The notes under the pieces: generated by a model
The model's database searches: none
Seen by the model: the letters and a program-made list of their open reading frames with translations, nothing else
What the model was told of the DNA's origin: nothing
Program-made: the position numbers and the translations under genes
Source: Monodelphis domestica
Taxonomy: Eukaryota; Chordata; Mammalia; Didelphimorphia; Didelphidae
NCBI RefSeq assembly: GCF_027887165.1
Contig: NC_077232.1
Location: 18,678,755-18,742,754 of the forward strand
Reading direction: 5' to 3'
DNA length: 64,000 bases
Shown: piece after piece, positions 10,680 to 22,039 of the stretch
Numbering within the stretch: position 1 is the stretch's first letter
Layout: the number at the start of each line of letters is the position of its first letter

Positions 10680-11225
10680 GAGATTTTTGTCCTTACTGAG
10701 AGAGGTGATCCTATTTATATTCTCTGATCATCTTAGAGTACATCTGAAAATTTTATTCAGTCCAGGATGTGACATCTTGGGAAGAAGAATAAGACTTGGA
10801 AAAGCCACCGAGAAAATCTACTGTAGACTATTCCTCATGAGGATCAATAAGGGCATATATTCATCTAGAAGAGGGAAAATGTTGATATGGGTGGGTAAAG
10901 TATTGGATTCTATGTCCCATGGAAGAGGGAATACAGACATATTGTGTCTAGAATTTTTTAGAATTTTGTTTAGAATTTAGAATTTGTTTAGAATTGTTTA
11001 GAATTGTGGCTAGAATTTTGAAGCAAATTTGATTTCTTCCAAGGAAACATTTTCTTTTAAAATGGAGCAATTCCAAACTGTTTTTGTCCCCTGAAGAATT
11101 TGTCTTCACTGTATCCTTCAAGTGGGATATCCACTTGCTGAATGTGTTGTAGAAAATATCCCTTTTCAGGAATACATAAGATTTGATGACTTCTGAGACC
11201 ACTCTGATTCTAAGAATCTGTGACT
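10680..11225 (+). mobile_element. Probable CR1/L3-family LINE 3' fragment
   Basis: Worn words in the order expected of a CR1/L3 3' region: GAGGTGATCCTATTTATATT, CATGAGGATCAATAAGGGC, CCATGGAAGAGGGAATACAG, then GAATGTGTTGTAGAAAATAT, TTTGATGACTTCTGAGACCA and a GATTCTAAGAATCTGTGACT end. The open frame 10651-10980 is a by-product. A local TTTAGAATT tandem run (about 10955-11020) lies inside. Confidence 0.5.
10950..11020. repeat. Short TTTAGAATT tandem run
   Basis: Six or so imperfect copies of TTTAGAATT(TG) with variable spacing, probably replication slippage. Confidence 0.8.
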
Positions 11226-11765
11226 TACTCCTCTATTCAACTCAAGCTTTTTCCACAGACCTCTGGTACGTGACCTGATATACACATAATACCACTGCAT
11301 CCAGATCCCTGGAACCCTATTGGGGCAAATCAAACTTGTACCTTTTGTTATTATCTATCTATAACCTCATACGCCATTAAGACTTTGGATTATAAAATAT
11401 GAAAAGTTAACACACTCTACCATTCCCTCAACAAGTTTAAAATCAAATAGGAAATGATAAGGATGTTCAGGTTTATTTTTAAAATATCAATATCCTTTTA
11501 TATTAAAACTGTGAAAACAATTTATGTATTAGTATTCATTGTTTATAATTTTAATGAGGGCCAGGATCTATGATTTTTAGTCTTTGATTTACTAGCCCTT
11601 AACATATTATCTTCATAGAAGATGAATGAAGAAAAACAAATTTATTAAATAATTATTTTTTATCATGCACTATGGTTAGCAGCAAAAAAAGAAATATAAA
11701 ACCATGATACTTCCTAATTTTAAGGAATTTATTATTTTATAAGTAGTTTGTTATTATTTTATAAG

Positions 11766-12050
11766 CAGTTTGGTCATATAGAGGTTGAAAATCTGGAACT
11801 GAAGTCAAGAAGTCCTGAATTTGAATTCTGCCATAGTGATTAACTAGTTCTGTGATTTTGGCCAAGTCACTTAACTTCTCCTATCCTCAATATCTTCATC
11901 TATATATACGAGCGCAAGGTTTCACCACCAATGGAGCTAAATGACTTTTACCACATCACAAAGTTTATTCATGACTGATCATTGACTTGAATCTGGGTCT
12001 CCTTTCTCTCAGCCCAGTACTTTAACTATTATAGCACAAGTCTGCCAAGA
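11766..12050. repeat. MIR-type relics
   Basis: 11766-11900 reads as a forward MIR/CORE-SINE (AAGTCCTGAATTTGAATTCT, GGCCAAGTCACTTAACTTCT). 11930-12050 looks like an antisense MIR arm (CTTGAATCTGGGTCTCCTTT, CAGCCCAGTACTTTAACTAT). Confidence 0.55.
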
Positions 12051-12429
12051 AGATTGTGTACAAATAAACTCTCATTATTTTTGTTTTCCATTCCTGACTT
12101 TTTTTTTTCTAAAACAGAGTTCAGTTCTCTAATAAGAGGGGGTAAAGAAGATAAAATTCCATGCTCATGGTTGCCATATATCACCTAACAATCATGCCAA
12201 GTCCTGATATACTTTTATTTTGCTTATTTTGTAGGCTTTGACACTCAATACTGTTTAGCAGCAGGCCAGGATGAAAATGGTGTCATTTAAATTTACAAAA
12301 AAAAAATCTCTTTCCTGTTTCAGCTGTTTTATATTAGATTGTTTTGTTACTTGAAGGATTACTTTGAAACATTTTGTCATGTTTACCCCATAAAATGTCC
12401 TTTTTAAGAGTTATAGAATTCATTTGTGG

Positions 12430-12668
12430 GGTATTTAAGTGGAGCTTTGATAGAGCAGTGAGGGTGGACTCATAACAGCTGATCGTTATGAGTTCAAATC
12501 TGGATTCAGACACATTCTAGTTGTGTGAAGTTGGGCAAGTCACTTAATCACTTTGCTTCAGTTCCTCTTCATTAAAATTAACTGGGGAAGGAAATGGCAA
12601 GCCTTTCCAATATCCTTGCCAAAAGAACTCCAAATGTTATCACATAAGTTTGGACATGACTAAAACAA
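12430..12668 (+). repeat. MAR1-type tRNA SINE (unit A only)
   Basis: TTTGATAGAGCAGTGAGGGT, AAGTTGGGCAAGTCACTTAA, GGGGAAGGAAATGGCAAGCC, and GACATGACTAAAACAAATGG near the end. Lies in the 3.4-kb stretch absent from units B and C. Confidence 0.8.
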
Positions 12669-12722
12669 ATGGATAACGTTAACCAATGCACAGGCCATTT
12701 TTTGGAAAAAAAAAAAACAAAA

Positions 12723-12885
12723 ACCTTTTACCGTCTGTTAGAATAAGAAGATTGGCAAGAGCTAGGCAACTAGGATTAATGACTTGTTCAAAGTCACTAA
12801 ATTAGGTTGTGTTTATGGCCATATTTGAACCCAGGACTCCCTATCTCCAGGCCTAGTTTCTTATCCACTAAGGTAACAAGTTGCT
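12723..12885 (-). repeat. SINE1/WSINE1-type CORE-SINE, antisense
   Basis: Antisense order of the marsupial SINE: CTTTTACCGTCTGTTAGAAT, GGCAAGAGCTAGGCAACTAG, CATATTTGAACCCAGGACTC, CAGGCCTAGTTTCTTATCCA. Older and more worn than the copy at 31299. Confidence 0.75.
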
Positions 12886-13299
12886 CACATTAGAAGCTCC
12901 TTTTGAAAAGTATTCCCAGAGTATGACCTTAGGTTCTGCCGTCAATATCATGGAGCATAACTACTCTGGAGGAGATCACTATTATCAACCATCAAAAGAA
13001 ATTTCTGACTAGCTTTCATTATTAAGGCAGGACGTTAGCCTAGCTGATGCAATAATGCCACTGAAGGAAGGGAGAGAAGGCAGCAGAGAGCAGATGTATC
13101 AAATCACCATAATCACCATCTTCAACACCACCAGAATCTTAGATCTCTCATGGAGGTTAGAATCTCTCGTGGATACAGTTCATAACGTAGAGTCTAGTAT
13201 GTGGCCACTATCTAATGTCCATAATTGCAAATAAAAACTCATGTGGAGAAAAGAACTAGCAACTACTATTACTAAATAAAAATAACAACAAAAACTCAT

Positions 13300-13375
13300 A
13301 TTTATATAGTACCTACTATGTGCCAGGCACAGTGCTAAATGCTTTATAAATAGCATCTCATTTGATTCCCACATC
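13300..13375. repeat. MIR/ancient repeat arm
   Basis: TACCTACTATGTGCCAGGCA, then AGTGCTAAATGCTTTATAAA, then TCTCATTTGATTCCC: the arm common to old mammalian MIR-class repeats. Confidence 0.6.
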
Positions 13376-13985
13376 CCTGGGACATTAATGCTATCTGGGA
13401 GATCAAGAAATTATTCCCCCTACCACCAATTCAGATCACTAAACAATTGCCACTGAAAGAATCTTAGGATCCTGGAATAGTGGAAAACCTGAAGCTATCT
13501 ACCATGCTTTCAGCATATTCCCTGAAGCCATAATCCAGGGGGAGTAGCTCTTCTGGAGATGTAATCTGGCAGCCGTTTATCCATATTCTAGACTCTCTAC
13601 TTTTTCTTTAACCAGTTCTACTGAAGGTCACCAAAGATACTGACCACTTGCAAATGGTTGATCATTAGATATTAATATTTTTTACCATTGAAATAAAAAA
13701 ATGCATATTAATATAAATGGAAAGAGCATTAAGGCATATGCATTACCATGTGCTCCAGCAAAGCAGCCTAGTCCTTTATATAAGACTTCCATGAGAAAAG
13801 TCCAGCATGTGTCTTTTCTGAGGCCATAACAATATAGAATGTTTTCTTTTAAATATTTATCACCAGGAGAGTAGGGATCTAATGAATGCTTTTCACCATT
13901 CACTTATTCATTATTACTTTTTATCCTTGTGAGCATAACACAGTAGGTAGTCACAGGATTCGATTCAATAAACACAATAGGATTT
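13376..13985. other. Unit spacer ending at L1 insertion site
   Basis: Colinear with 26359-26990 (B) and 45557-46215 (C): shared GGCATATGCATTACCATGTG, GCAGCCTAGTCCTTTATATA and ATTCAATAAACACAATAGG. No gene; the short antisense frames with TFLMEVLYKGLGCF are not kept open across units. Confidence 0.55.
13967..13985 (+). repeat. Target-site duplication, left copy
   Basis: AATAAACACAATAGGATTT, identical to 16060-16078. Single-copy equivalents in B (near 26972) and C (near 46198) mark the empty site. Confidence 0.92.
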
Positions 13986-16059
13986 TATGGTGGTCTTCTT
14001 AAAGAATCCTAGAAAATCAACCAAAAACTAGTCAAAATAATCAACAACTTTAGCAAAGTTACAGGATGCAAAATAAACCCACATAAATCATCAGCATTTG
14101 TATATATTACCAACATATCTCAGCAGCAAGAATTAGAAAGAGAAATTCCATTTCAAATCACCCTAAACAATATAAAATACTTAGGAAACTATCTGCCGAG
14201 ACAAACACAGGAACTATATGAACACAACTACAAAACACTCTCCACACAATTAAAATTAGATCTAAACAATTGGAAAAACATCAATTGCTCATGGGTAGGA
14301 TGAGCTAACTTAAAAAAATGACAATCCTACCCAAATAAATTTACTTATTTAGTGCCATACCCATTGGACTACCAAAAAAAAAAACATTTTTACTTAATTA
14401 GAAAAAAACATAACAAAGTTCATTTGGAAGAAAAAAAGATCAAGGATATGCAGGGAAATCATGAAAAAAATTCAAAGGAAGGAGGCCTTGCTGACCCAGA
14501 TCTCAAACTATACTATATAGCAGTGGTCATCAAAACAATTTGGTACTGGCTAAGAGAAAGAAAGGAGAATCAGTGGAATAGACTTGGGGTAAGTGACCTC
14601 AGCAAGACAGTCTATGATAAACTGAAAGATCCCAGCTTTTGGGACCAAAGTCCACTAAATTTGATTAAAAACTCCTGGGAAAATTGGAAGACAATATGGG
14701 AGACATTAGGTTTGCATCAACACCTCACACCCTACACCAAGATAAACTTAGAATGGGTGAATGACTTGAATATAAAGAAGGAAACTATAAGTAAATTAGG
14801 TGAATACAGCATAGTATACATGTCAGATTTTTGGGAAAGGAAAGACTTTAAAACCAAACAAAAGCTAGAAAAAAACACAAAATGTAAAATAAATACATTT
14901 GATTGTATCAAATTAAAAAGGTTTTGTACAAACAAAACCAATGCAACCAAAATTAGAAGTGAAGTAACAAATTGGGAAACAATATTCATAACAAAAACCT
15001 CTGATAACTGTCTAATAACTCAAATTTATAAAGAGGTAAATCAATCATACAAAAATTGAATCCATTCTCCAATGGATAAAAGGGCAAGGGACATGAATAG
15101 GCAATTTTAAATTAAGAAATCAAAACTATTAATAAGTACATGAAAGCGTTCTATATCTCTTATAATCAGAGAGATACAAATCAAAACAACTCTTATGTAC
15201 CACCTCACACCTAGCAGATTAGCTAATATGACAGCAATGGGAAGTAATGAATGCTGGAGGGGATGTGACAATGTCGAGACATGAATGCATTACTGGTAGA
15301 GTTGTGAATTGATTCAATTATTCTGGAGGGCAATTTGTAACTATGCCCAAAGGGCACCAAAAGACTGTCCTTTGATCCAGAGATAGCACTGCTGGGTTTG
15401 TACCCCCAAAGAGATAAGGAAAAACATTTGTACACGCGTATTCATAGCTATACTCTTTGTGGTGGCAAAAAATTGGAAAACGAGGGGATGCCCTCCAATT
15501 CAGGAATGGCTGATCAAATTGTGGTATATGTTGATGATGGAATAGTATTGTGCTCAAAGGAATAATAAACTGGAAGAATTCCATAGGAACTGGAACAACC
15601 TCCAGGAACTGATGCAGAGCAAAAGGAGAAGAACCTGGAGAACATTGTACACAGAGACTCATACACTGTGGTACAATTGAAGGTAATGGACTTCTCCATT
15701 AGTGGCAATGCAGTAATCCTGAACAACTTGGAGGGATCTACTAGAAAAACGACTATCCACATTCATAGGAAAATCTGTGGTAGTAGAAACATAGAAGAAA
15801 AACAACTGCTTTATTACATGGGTCGAGGGGATATGGTTGGGAATATAGACTATAAATGAACATCCTAATGCAAACACCAACAACATGGAAATAAGTTTTG
15901 ATCTAGGACACATAGAAATTGAACATCAGCTACAGAAAAGTTGGTGAGAGGGGAGTGAGGGAAATAATATGATTCTTGTGACCAAGGAATAATGTTCTAA
16001 ATTGACTAAATAAATTAATTAAAAAATAAAGTGTCACATAAATTGTAAAAAGATAAACA
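13986..16059 (+). mobile_element. L1, 5'-truncated, with perfect TSD (unit A only)
   Basis: Starts inside ORF2 just after the RT FADD region (TGGTCTTCTTAAAGAATCC), keeps the ORF2 C-terminal part, part of it open at 14352-15059 (235 codons with VVIKTIWYWLRERKENQWNR and PYTKINLEWVNDLN, typical of L1 ORF2), then the 3' UTR and an A-rich tail. Flanked by a perfect 19-bp target-site duplication. Units B and C are empty at this site. The TSD argues for a fairly recent, post-duplication insertion. Some stops near the ORF2 end; not mobile because truncated. Confidence 0.96.
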
Positions 16060-16078
16060 AATAAACACAATAGGATTT
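16060..16078 (+). repeat. Target-site duplication, right copy
   Basis: AATAAACACAATAGGATTT, after which the unit continues as ATTTAAGGAAAATCTC, matching GTACAGGAAAATCTC in unit B. Confidence 0.92.
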
Positions 16079-16189
16079 ATTTAAGGAAAATCTCATTTAT
16101 TATTGCAAGGAGAGAATCCAAAAGTTTTGAAGAATGTACATTTTGTAGACATCACTGTTGTCCCATTTATAATATATTTGAGTTAGAGA

Positions 16190-16569
16190 AGAGTTTCCAT
16201 TTACTTTTTAAAATTTATTTTTAATTTTTCACAAAATTTTAGAAAACAAATAATGAAAATTCCCATAATTTCTAATTCCTTAACACCATAAAGAGAGTTG
16301 CTATACACTTTTGATTTATTTTCCTCATTCCCTGATACTCTTGTGAAACAAACTCAGAAATACCATAGCTGCTTTTAAGGATGTACACAGTTTGAGAGCC
16401 TTTGGGTATAATTTTAAATTGCTCTCTAAATGATCAGATAACTTCACAGTTCCACCAAGAGGATATTAATGTACTCATTTTTTCACAATCTCACAAACAT
16501 TTACAATTTTGCTCTTTTTTCACTTAGGCCAATTTGGGTGTGAGATATTACCTCAGAATACTGTTAGTC
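16190..16569 (-). mobile_element. Second reversed L1, 3' end (unit A)
   Basis: Antisense L1 3' sequence (AATTTATTTTTAATTTTTCA; CAGTTCCACCAAGAGGATAT; CAATTTGGGTGTGAGATATT). At GTCTATAT (about 16562-16569) it is joined directly to antisense ORF1, whereas unit C continues into ORF2. The unit B paralogue is 27110-27487. Confidence 0.65.
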
Positions 16570-17827
16570 TATATTTTGCTGGGTAGTTAATTCTTGGTTG
16601 GAGGCCTAGTTCCCTTGCTTTCCAGAATATCATATTTCATGCCTTCTGGTCCTTCAGAGTAGATGCAGCTAGGTCCTGTGTTATCCTAACTGAGGTTCCA
16701 TTATATCTGAATGGTCTCTTCTTACTAGTTTGTAGTATTTTTTCCTTGCTCTGATAATTCATGTATTTGGATATAATATCCCTGGGTGTTGTCAATTGGG
16801 GATTAAATGCAGGTAGTGATCTGTGGATTCTTTCAATCTTCGCTGTTCCCTCTTATTCAAGGATGTTGGGGCAGTTTTTTTTTTTTTTTGCAAAATTTCC
16901 TGTGGAATGATGCCCAGGGTTTTTATTTTGCATGATTTTCCAGTAGTCCAATAATTCTTAAATTGTCTCTTCTGGATCTATTTTCCAGGTGTGTAGTTTT
17001 ACCAGTTAGGTGCTTCATATTTTCTTCATTTTTTTATTCATTTGATTTTGTTTTATACACTTACTGCCTTGTGAGGTCATTTGCTCCTAGTTGATGGATT
17101 CTAATTTTTAAAGACTAAATTTCATCCCTGGCTTTTTGGTCATCCTTCTTCTGGTCTGTTTTTCTCTGTAGGTCATCTTTCACTTTCTTTGCCTCACGTT
17201 CAAGCTAGTCAATTCTGGCTTTCAAGGCACTATTTTCTTCTTTTAGTTTATGTGCCTCTGTTTCCAGAAGAGCTTTTAGTTCTTTTCCAATTGTCTTCAT
17301 CCTCTCTTAATCATTTTTTGAATTCTGTTTTGAGTTCTTCCAAAACCTGAGTCCAATTTGCTGTCATTTCTGTGTTTTTGCTTGGTCCTCCATGGTCCTC
17401 CTCTGTTCCATTTGATCTTTGTTCATTACTTGGATAGAAGCTGTTTATTGTAATTTCTTTTTTTTTATGTTGTTATTCATACCTTTTTCCTTCCTTCCTT
17501 CATGTCATTGGCTGTAATATTGCTCCTCTTATTATTTGCTAGATCTGTGGGTTTGGGCTGTTCTGTACTGAAGGGGCTTCTTCTCTGCTCTGCTGATTGA
17601 CAAGATTAGGTTGATGGAGTATTAATGAGCTCTGAGATTGCCAGCTGGCAACAGAAGTTGAGATGTAGGTGTAGATGTGTGGAGGTTGAAGTGAGCTATG
17701 CTTCCTGCTTTCTTATCAAAATATTCTGTTAAGGTTGCAGACTTTGTCCTGGTATCTAAGTCAGCAGGATTCGTACTACAGCTCCCAGTGTAGTTGATGG
17801 GAGAAGGGTTGGAGATTGATATGTTTT
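16570..17827 (-). mobile_element. Second reversed L1, ORF1 and 5' UTR (unit A)
   Basis: Reverse complement encodes the L1 ORF1 C-terminal domain (words equivalent to TQDLAASTLKDQKA and LQPRINYPAKY, compare forward L1 ORF1 at 51470-51640), then the ORF1 coiled-coil part and the 5' UTR up to about 17827. Frame is broken. Same structure in unit B at 27488-31498, there split by a provirus and a SINE. Confidence 0.75.
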
Positions 17828-18305
17828 TAAAATGGGTGAAAAGTAATCTTAAGGTGAGTTGGTACTAGCTACTTGATAATGTGTCTCAGTTTCTTACTGA
17901 GTTAGACTTGGTTAGAGTGGTTTTTAAACTGATATTAGCTCATGACTTCCTTCAGATATTTCCTATATGATTGGTATGCCTTCCATTAGAAGATTCTCTT
18001 CTTCCTGTTTCTGAGTCACAAGGTGAACAGGACTTGAACCTGGATAGGAGCACACCATATTGAAAAATACTGACTTGTTAGCTTATAAGAAGATACATGA
18101 ATAAGAGGTTACATAGAAAAAAGGATAAATACATTACATTCTGGTTGCTTTATGTACTTACTATAATTTTACTAATTATTAATGAGTCATCTTTAATCAC
18201 TCTCTTTGGCTAAGTATTATGTACTTCTAATACCTAGAATCTTCTTATTTTTAAAGTGATCAAAGGATTCTCATTTTCTTCAGTCCCTTCACTGATCCTG
18301 AAGAT
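17828..18305. other. Unit spacer, possibly LTR of the reversed ERV
   Basis: Shared by all three units (17828-18305, 31492-31985, 47645-48115; TATGTTTTTGAAATGGGTG start; GACTTCCTTCAGATATTTCC). It adjoins the reversed ERV fossil on the side where its 3' LTR should be, but I could not define LTR ends. Confidence 0.35.
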
Positions 18306-18605
18306 TGTATAATTGAAAATCTGTTTCCCTTAAAAAAAGAACTACATTTCCCAGGAGCCCACTGACTTCCTATCATTACATACTTCCTATAGACAGAGGA
18401 TAGAGTAAGTGGGCATTGAGGTTCTCCCTCTCTTTGCCATGTAGCCAGCATAGTGATGGCATTGAAGGAGATTTTGAAAATGGCTAATAAACCATGGGCC
18501 CATGGTCTTTATTTTATATCCTATTTATTCCTTGATTTTTAATGATCACTTAATAAACCTGAAATATTATATTTTCATTATTGAGATTTAATTTTAATTT
18601 TTACA
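18306..18605 (+). mobile_element. Solo LTR, class I ERV-like (unit A only)
   Basis: 300-bp block starting TGTATAATTG and ending TTTTTACA, flanked by AGAT and GGAT (4 bp with one change). Units B and C have an uninterrupted GATCCTGAGGATCATC-type site. Contains ACTACATTTCCCAGGAGCCC and AATAAACCTG, resembling the LTR at 54289-54656. No internal genes; a fossil younger than the duplications. Confidence 0.75.
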
Positions 18606-20940
18606 GGATCATCATAATCTATGGACAATGAAAGATGTTTACAAAAGTCCACACAGAGGATATTACACTAAAGATCAATGGACAATACAGAGGAGGCATT
18701 TTAGTAATGAGATACATCTGTAATTTATCTAAGACTAAAATAATGGATATAATTTATAGGAAATTTACTACAGTTACTTCTTTACAATACAAGCTTAATG
18801 AAAAAAAAGCAATATATTTATATGAAGCAGAGATAGAATGTAAGAAACCAAACTCAATAATGTGGAGGTCCCATCAGAGTGATCAAATAACATATTCTGC
18901 TAGATTTTTCCTTTTCTGCATTGGTTTCTAGAATATTCTCAGATTCTGTCACTCTCACTAGAATTGCTTATAGAGTTATGGTCTTTTTCTGAGAATGTTT
19001 ATTGGACTTTTTGGAGTGGTATAATCTAGGTATAGACATCAATCTTATGAACCTCAGAAGAAGGATTTAAACTTTAATAAAGGAACACTTTCTAGCATAA
19101 TTAATATTGTCAATAGATTCATTAAAGACTATGCCATAAAATGCTTTTCTGTCTTTAGAGTTAGGTATTTTTTATTCCACAGAGAAAAATATGAACAACA
19201 CCTCAGATAACCAAAAGTAATTACACGTATTACTAGAAGAATGCTGAGAAGCCAAAAAGAAAAGCAAGAATTCTTATTTCTTAATGGAAAATAAGAATAG
19301 GAAACCTGTTTAGGATTAAGATTGTGAGCTATGGTCCCCATAAAAGTTCCAAGAAACATAGTTGGGCATTCAGAAACTGATGTGTCAGTCATTAGCTTCA
19401 TGAGCTCTGAGATAATTTGGTTAAAACCTTCAGTAAGGAAGAGGTTTCAATAATCTATACTATAGATTCTATTGATTCTTATTGGTGTATTTACCAGACT
19501 CTTCATCTGTGATACATTAATCCAGTTAGCAGTATTAAAGAAAATGGTTATGTTAGTAATTTCCTGCATGATCTCCTCAGGAGTAAAATTGTTTTTGGTC
19601 AGGTTCTGTGTCTTGATATTATCCTCCAAAAGGCTTGTGATAGGGCTACTATCAGGCCCTATTTTGAGAGTCTTCATGAATACAGTGAACATAGTATATA
19701 ACATAAACTTCATTAGTTCAGTCGTCTCAGTCTATACCCTATATTTAGAGGGTACCTTAGAACTTGGTAAGCTCAGTGAGTTTACTATTGTAAATAATGA
19801 AGGGACTTCACCAGTAGTAGTGATTCCATTTTAGACCAGCTAGGCAAACTAACCCTGTTTTCTGTTGGTAAGAGATGTAACTTTATCCCAGTGAGACTTG
19901 TGATTTCATGTAATATCTTATTTTTTATCAAAATCAGTTCTATACATTTGTATGAGACACAATAACTTGAATTTTTAGGGGACACATAATAGCTGGAGCA
20001 TTAGTAAAATAACTCTGCTTTTGTTAAGTAGTAGCAATATATTTTTGGAGGAACGTGTTGGTCTTTCTGATAAAAATATTTTATCTCACCAACATTCCAT
20101 GAAGGAAAGACAATAATAAATATCTTCATGGACAAAAAAGGAGGCGAGCATTTATATCCTTCATTAAACATCAGACTACAAAAAAAAAAGATTAGCTTGT
20201 GTTATTATATTTAAGTTCAAAAAATAAAAGGACATATTAACAGAAAACAGAGCATTCATTAATCCAGTTGTCTAAATAAGCTTGGATCAGGCAATCTTTG
20301 GAACAGGTAAACCTCTCCTGTAAGCCAGATTATAACTAGGGCTATCATAAGATTAAACAGAATCCCTTTCCAGAATGTAATCGGTCAGAGGAATTTAAAA
20401 AGGTTGCCAGAGTACCATTGGTCTTCATTAACATGATAAGGCACCATTAATGGTGAAAAAAAAATGTGCAGTTTTCCTTTGAGATCAATGAATCCAGGAG
20501 TCTTTTTGACCAATCTTAATTTGATTTGGAATGGTCAAAAGAACTTGGAAAATGCTTCCCCATGTAGGTTGCCATTTACTGGGATGTTGAAAGTTCTTAA
20601 CATAAACATAAGATCCTCACTAGAAATTATGCCATGATAAATCTATCGGCTCAGTCTGAACCATTGCTTAGAATAGAGTATTTCCCAAGATGACAGTGAG
20701 CCATTATTGAATCCTTTTTGGTTCAAATATTCAACAAATTCTGAATCTGTCCTTCTTTGCATCTTTTACTCAAGAGCAGTTGTAGGAAACTTGTCAAAGA
20801 TTCAACAAAAATCTTGACAAATTATCTCTCCAGTGTTCCCCTGCATTACCAATATACTAGATCTTTGAGGGCAAGTGTCCTTGAAGACCAGAGTTTGCAG
20901 GACTAGACAGAGATTGGGGAAAATAGTTAACTGTAATAAT
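18606..20940 (-). mobile_element. Reversed class I ERV fossil (unit A)
   Basis: On the minus strand: an integrase C-terminal (GPY/F-type) remnant at about 20510-20620, followed downstream by an env-like region to about 19130 with several N-glycosylation motifs and a hydrophobic anchor-like segment near its end. Gag, most of pol and clear LTRs are not recognisable. Paralogues in unit B (about 31986-35030) and a scrap in unit C/D (57115-57400) show that it predates the array; A and B copies differ by roughly 12% by eye. Heavily broken. The env assignment is tentative. Confidence 0.5.
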
Positions 20941-22039
20941 TTCTAATTTACAAATTACTATCCTCATAATGGTCCTGGGAGTGAATGCACACATAAAAAT
21001 ATACATATGAGCATTTTACTACTAAGGAAATCAGCCTTCTTATAGGATAAATTATTTGCCTAAAGTTTCACAGTAATCTCTAATTCCATCCCAAACATTT
21101 TACCACCAAATTTAGTCATCTTTTCCCTTGGAGACCATGAAGAAATCTCTGCACTTCCTAGGCTTTCTTTGATGGTCAGTATCACATTTTATGTTAACCA
21201 CCACCTTTTGACTGTATTCAGGTTGAGATTATTTTCTTCATTTAAAAAATGAATTAAATAAGACTTGGAGATATTCAATGACTTAATCAATGTCACATAC
21301 CTAGGAGGAATAGAATCAAGCTTTAATCAGTGGCCTTAGGCAAGACCCTTTCTACCTCACTTTGCTAACAACATGCTAAGAATAACAAAATATCCATGAG
21401 GAAATCATCTCTGTGCATACTCTCATTTTTCCCTTAATGGTCACAGAAGAATTTAATGGCTTGTTTTGTTCATGAGTTGGCAGCAGAGTTGCTATGTTTC
21501 TCCAAGGGACCACTAGTTCCTCAGAGATGCAGGTCTCCCACATCTGGATAAAGGCCCTGCCTCAGTCCTAACTATAGATCTTGACATTGAAACATTCCTC
21601 TCCAGTTTTCCATACTGTGTTAACAGCTTGTGGGTCCAATTTAGTCATTTATTCATTCATCTAGCTTCTTTTGTGTTTCATGAGGCTGAGTTGTATGGAA
21701 GATAGGAGTGGGCTGTAATGTCATACATGCCACAGCAATGGCAAGGAGTGACCACTGTGCCAGTAGAAACATTTGACATTTTTTCCCCTGTAACCAGGGA
21801 GGTGTTTCTATAATGGAATCACATACTGACTCAGCTTAGAATTTCAAGGTCAAACCTTGAATATAAAATTCTTGGCCAACCCTCCTGGCCACCTTTCTCC
21901 ATATCAAGTCAGGTAGGTTCTAGGATACCCAGTCTAAGACTGCAGTCCTTATGTAGACAGCAACATGGCATAGTGGAAACATTTCTAGACCAGGAGGCAA
22001 GAAGAATTGGGAAAATCTCGCTATCCAATCCACCATTTC
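20941..22039. other. Unit A/B boundary spacer
   Basis: Colinear with 35031-36157 and 57400-58599. From about 21497 to 22030 it is almost identical to 35618-36150 (about five mismatches seen). No gene recognised. Confidence 0.6.

Larger units (their letters stand above)
9981..13375. other. 3.4-kb segment private to unit A
   Basis: Present between two blocks that are directly adjacent in units B (near 26358) and C (near 45556). It contains a CR1/L3-like relic, MIR relics, a MAR1 and an antisense SINE1, so it is old sequence probably deleted from a B/C ancestor rather than newly gained. Stretches 9981-10680 and 11230-11765 hold nothing I can name. Confidence 0.6.
1..22039 (+). repeat. Tandem OR unit A
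   Basis: First unit of a diverged tandem array; the phase is arbitrary, set at the motif ACTGGTAAGTCAGTTGAC near position 4, which recurs near 22043 and 36161 and, slightly changed, near 58603. Contains one OR (6954-7907). Private features: reversed L1 tail 1365-2418, 3.4 kb of extra sequence at about 9980-13375, L1 13986-16059 and solo LTR 18306-18605. Colinear blocks with units B, C and D are listed under the individual elements. Confidence 0.85.

Noticed and set aside
10651-10980. 109-codon open frame in unit A
   Set aside because: Overlaps a CR1/L3-like relic and is missing from the other units; no domain.
14352-15059. Long open frame of 235 codons
   Set aside because: It is the C-terminal part of L1 ORF2 within a 5'-truncated insertion, not a host gene.
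18635-18931. Open frame of 98 codons with partly similar frames in B (32007-32261) and C (48034-48297)
   Set aside because: The similarity comes from the shared unit DNA; frame and length are not kept and no domain is visible.
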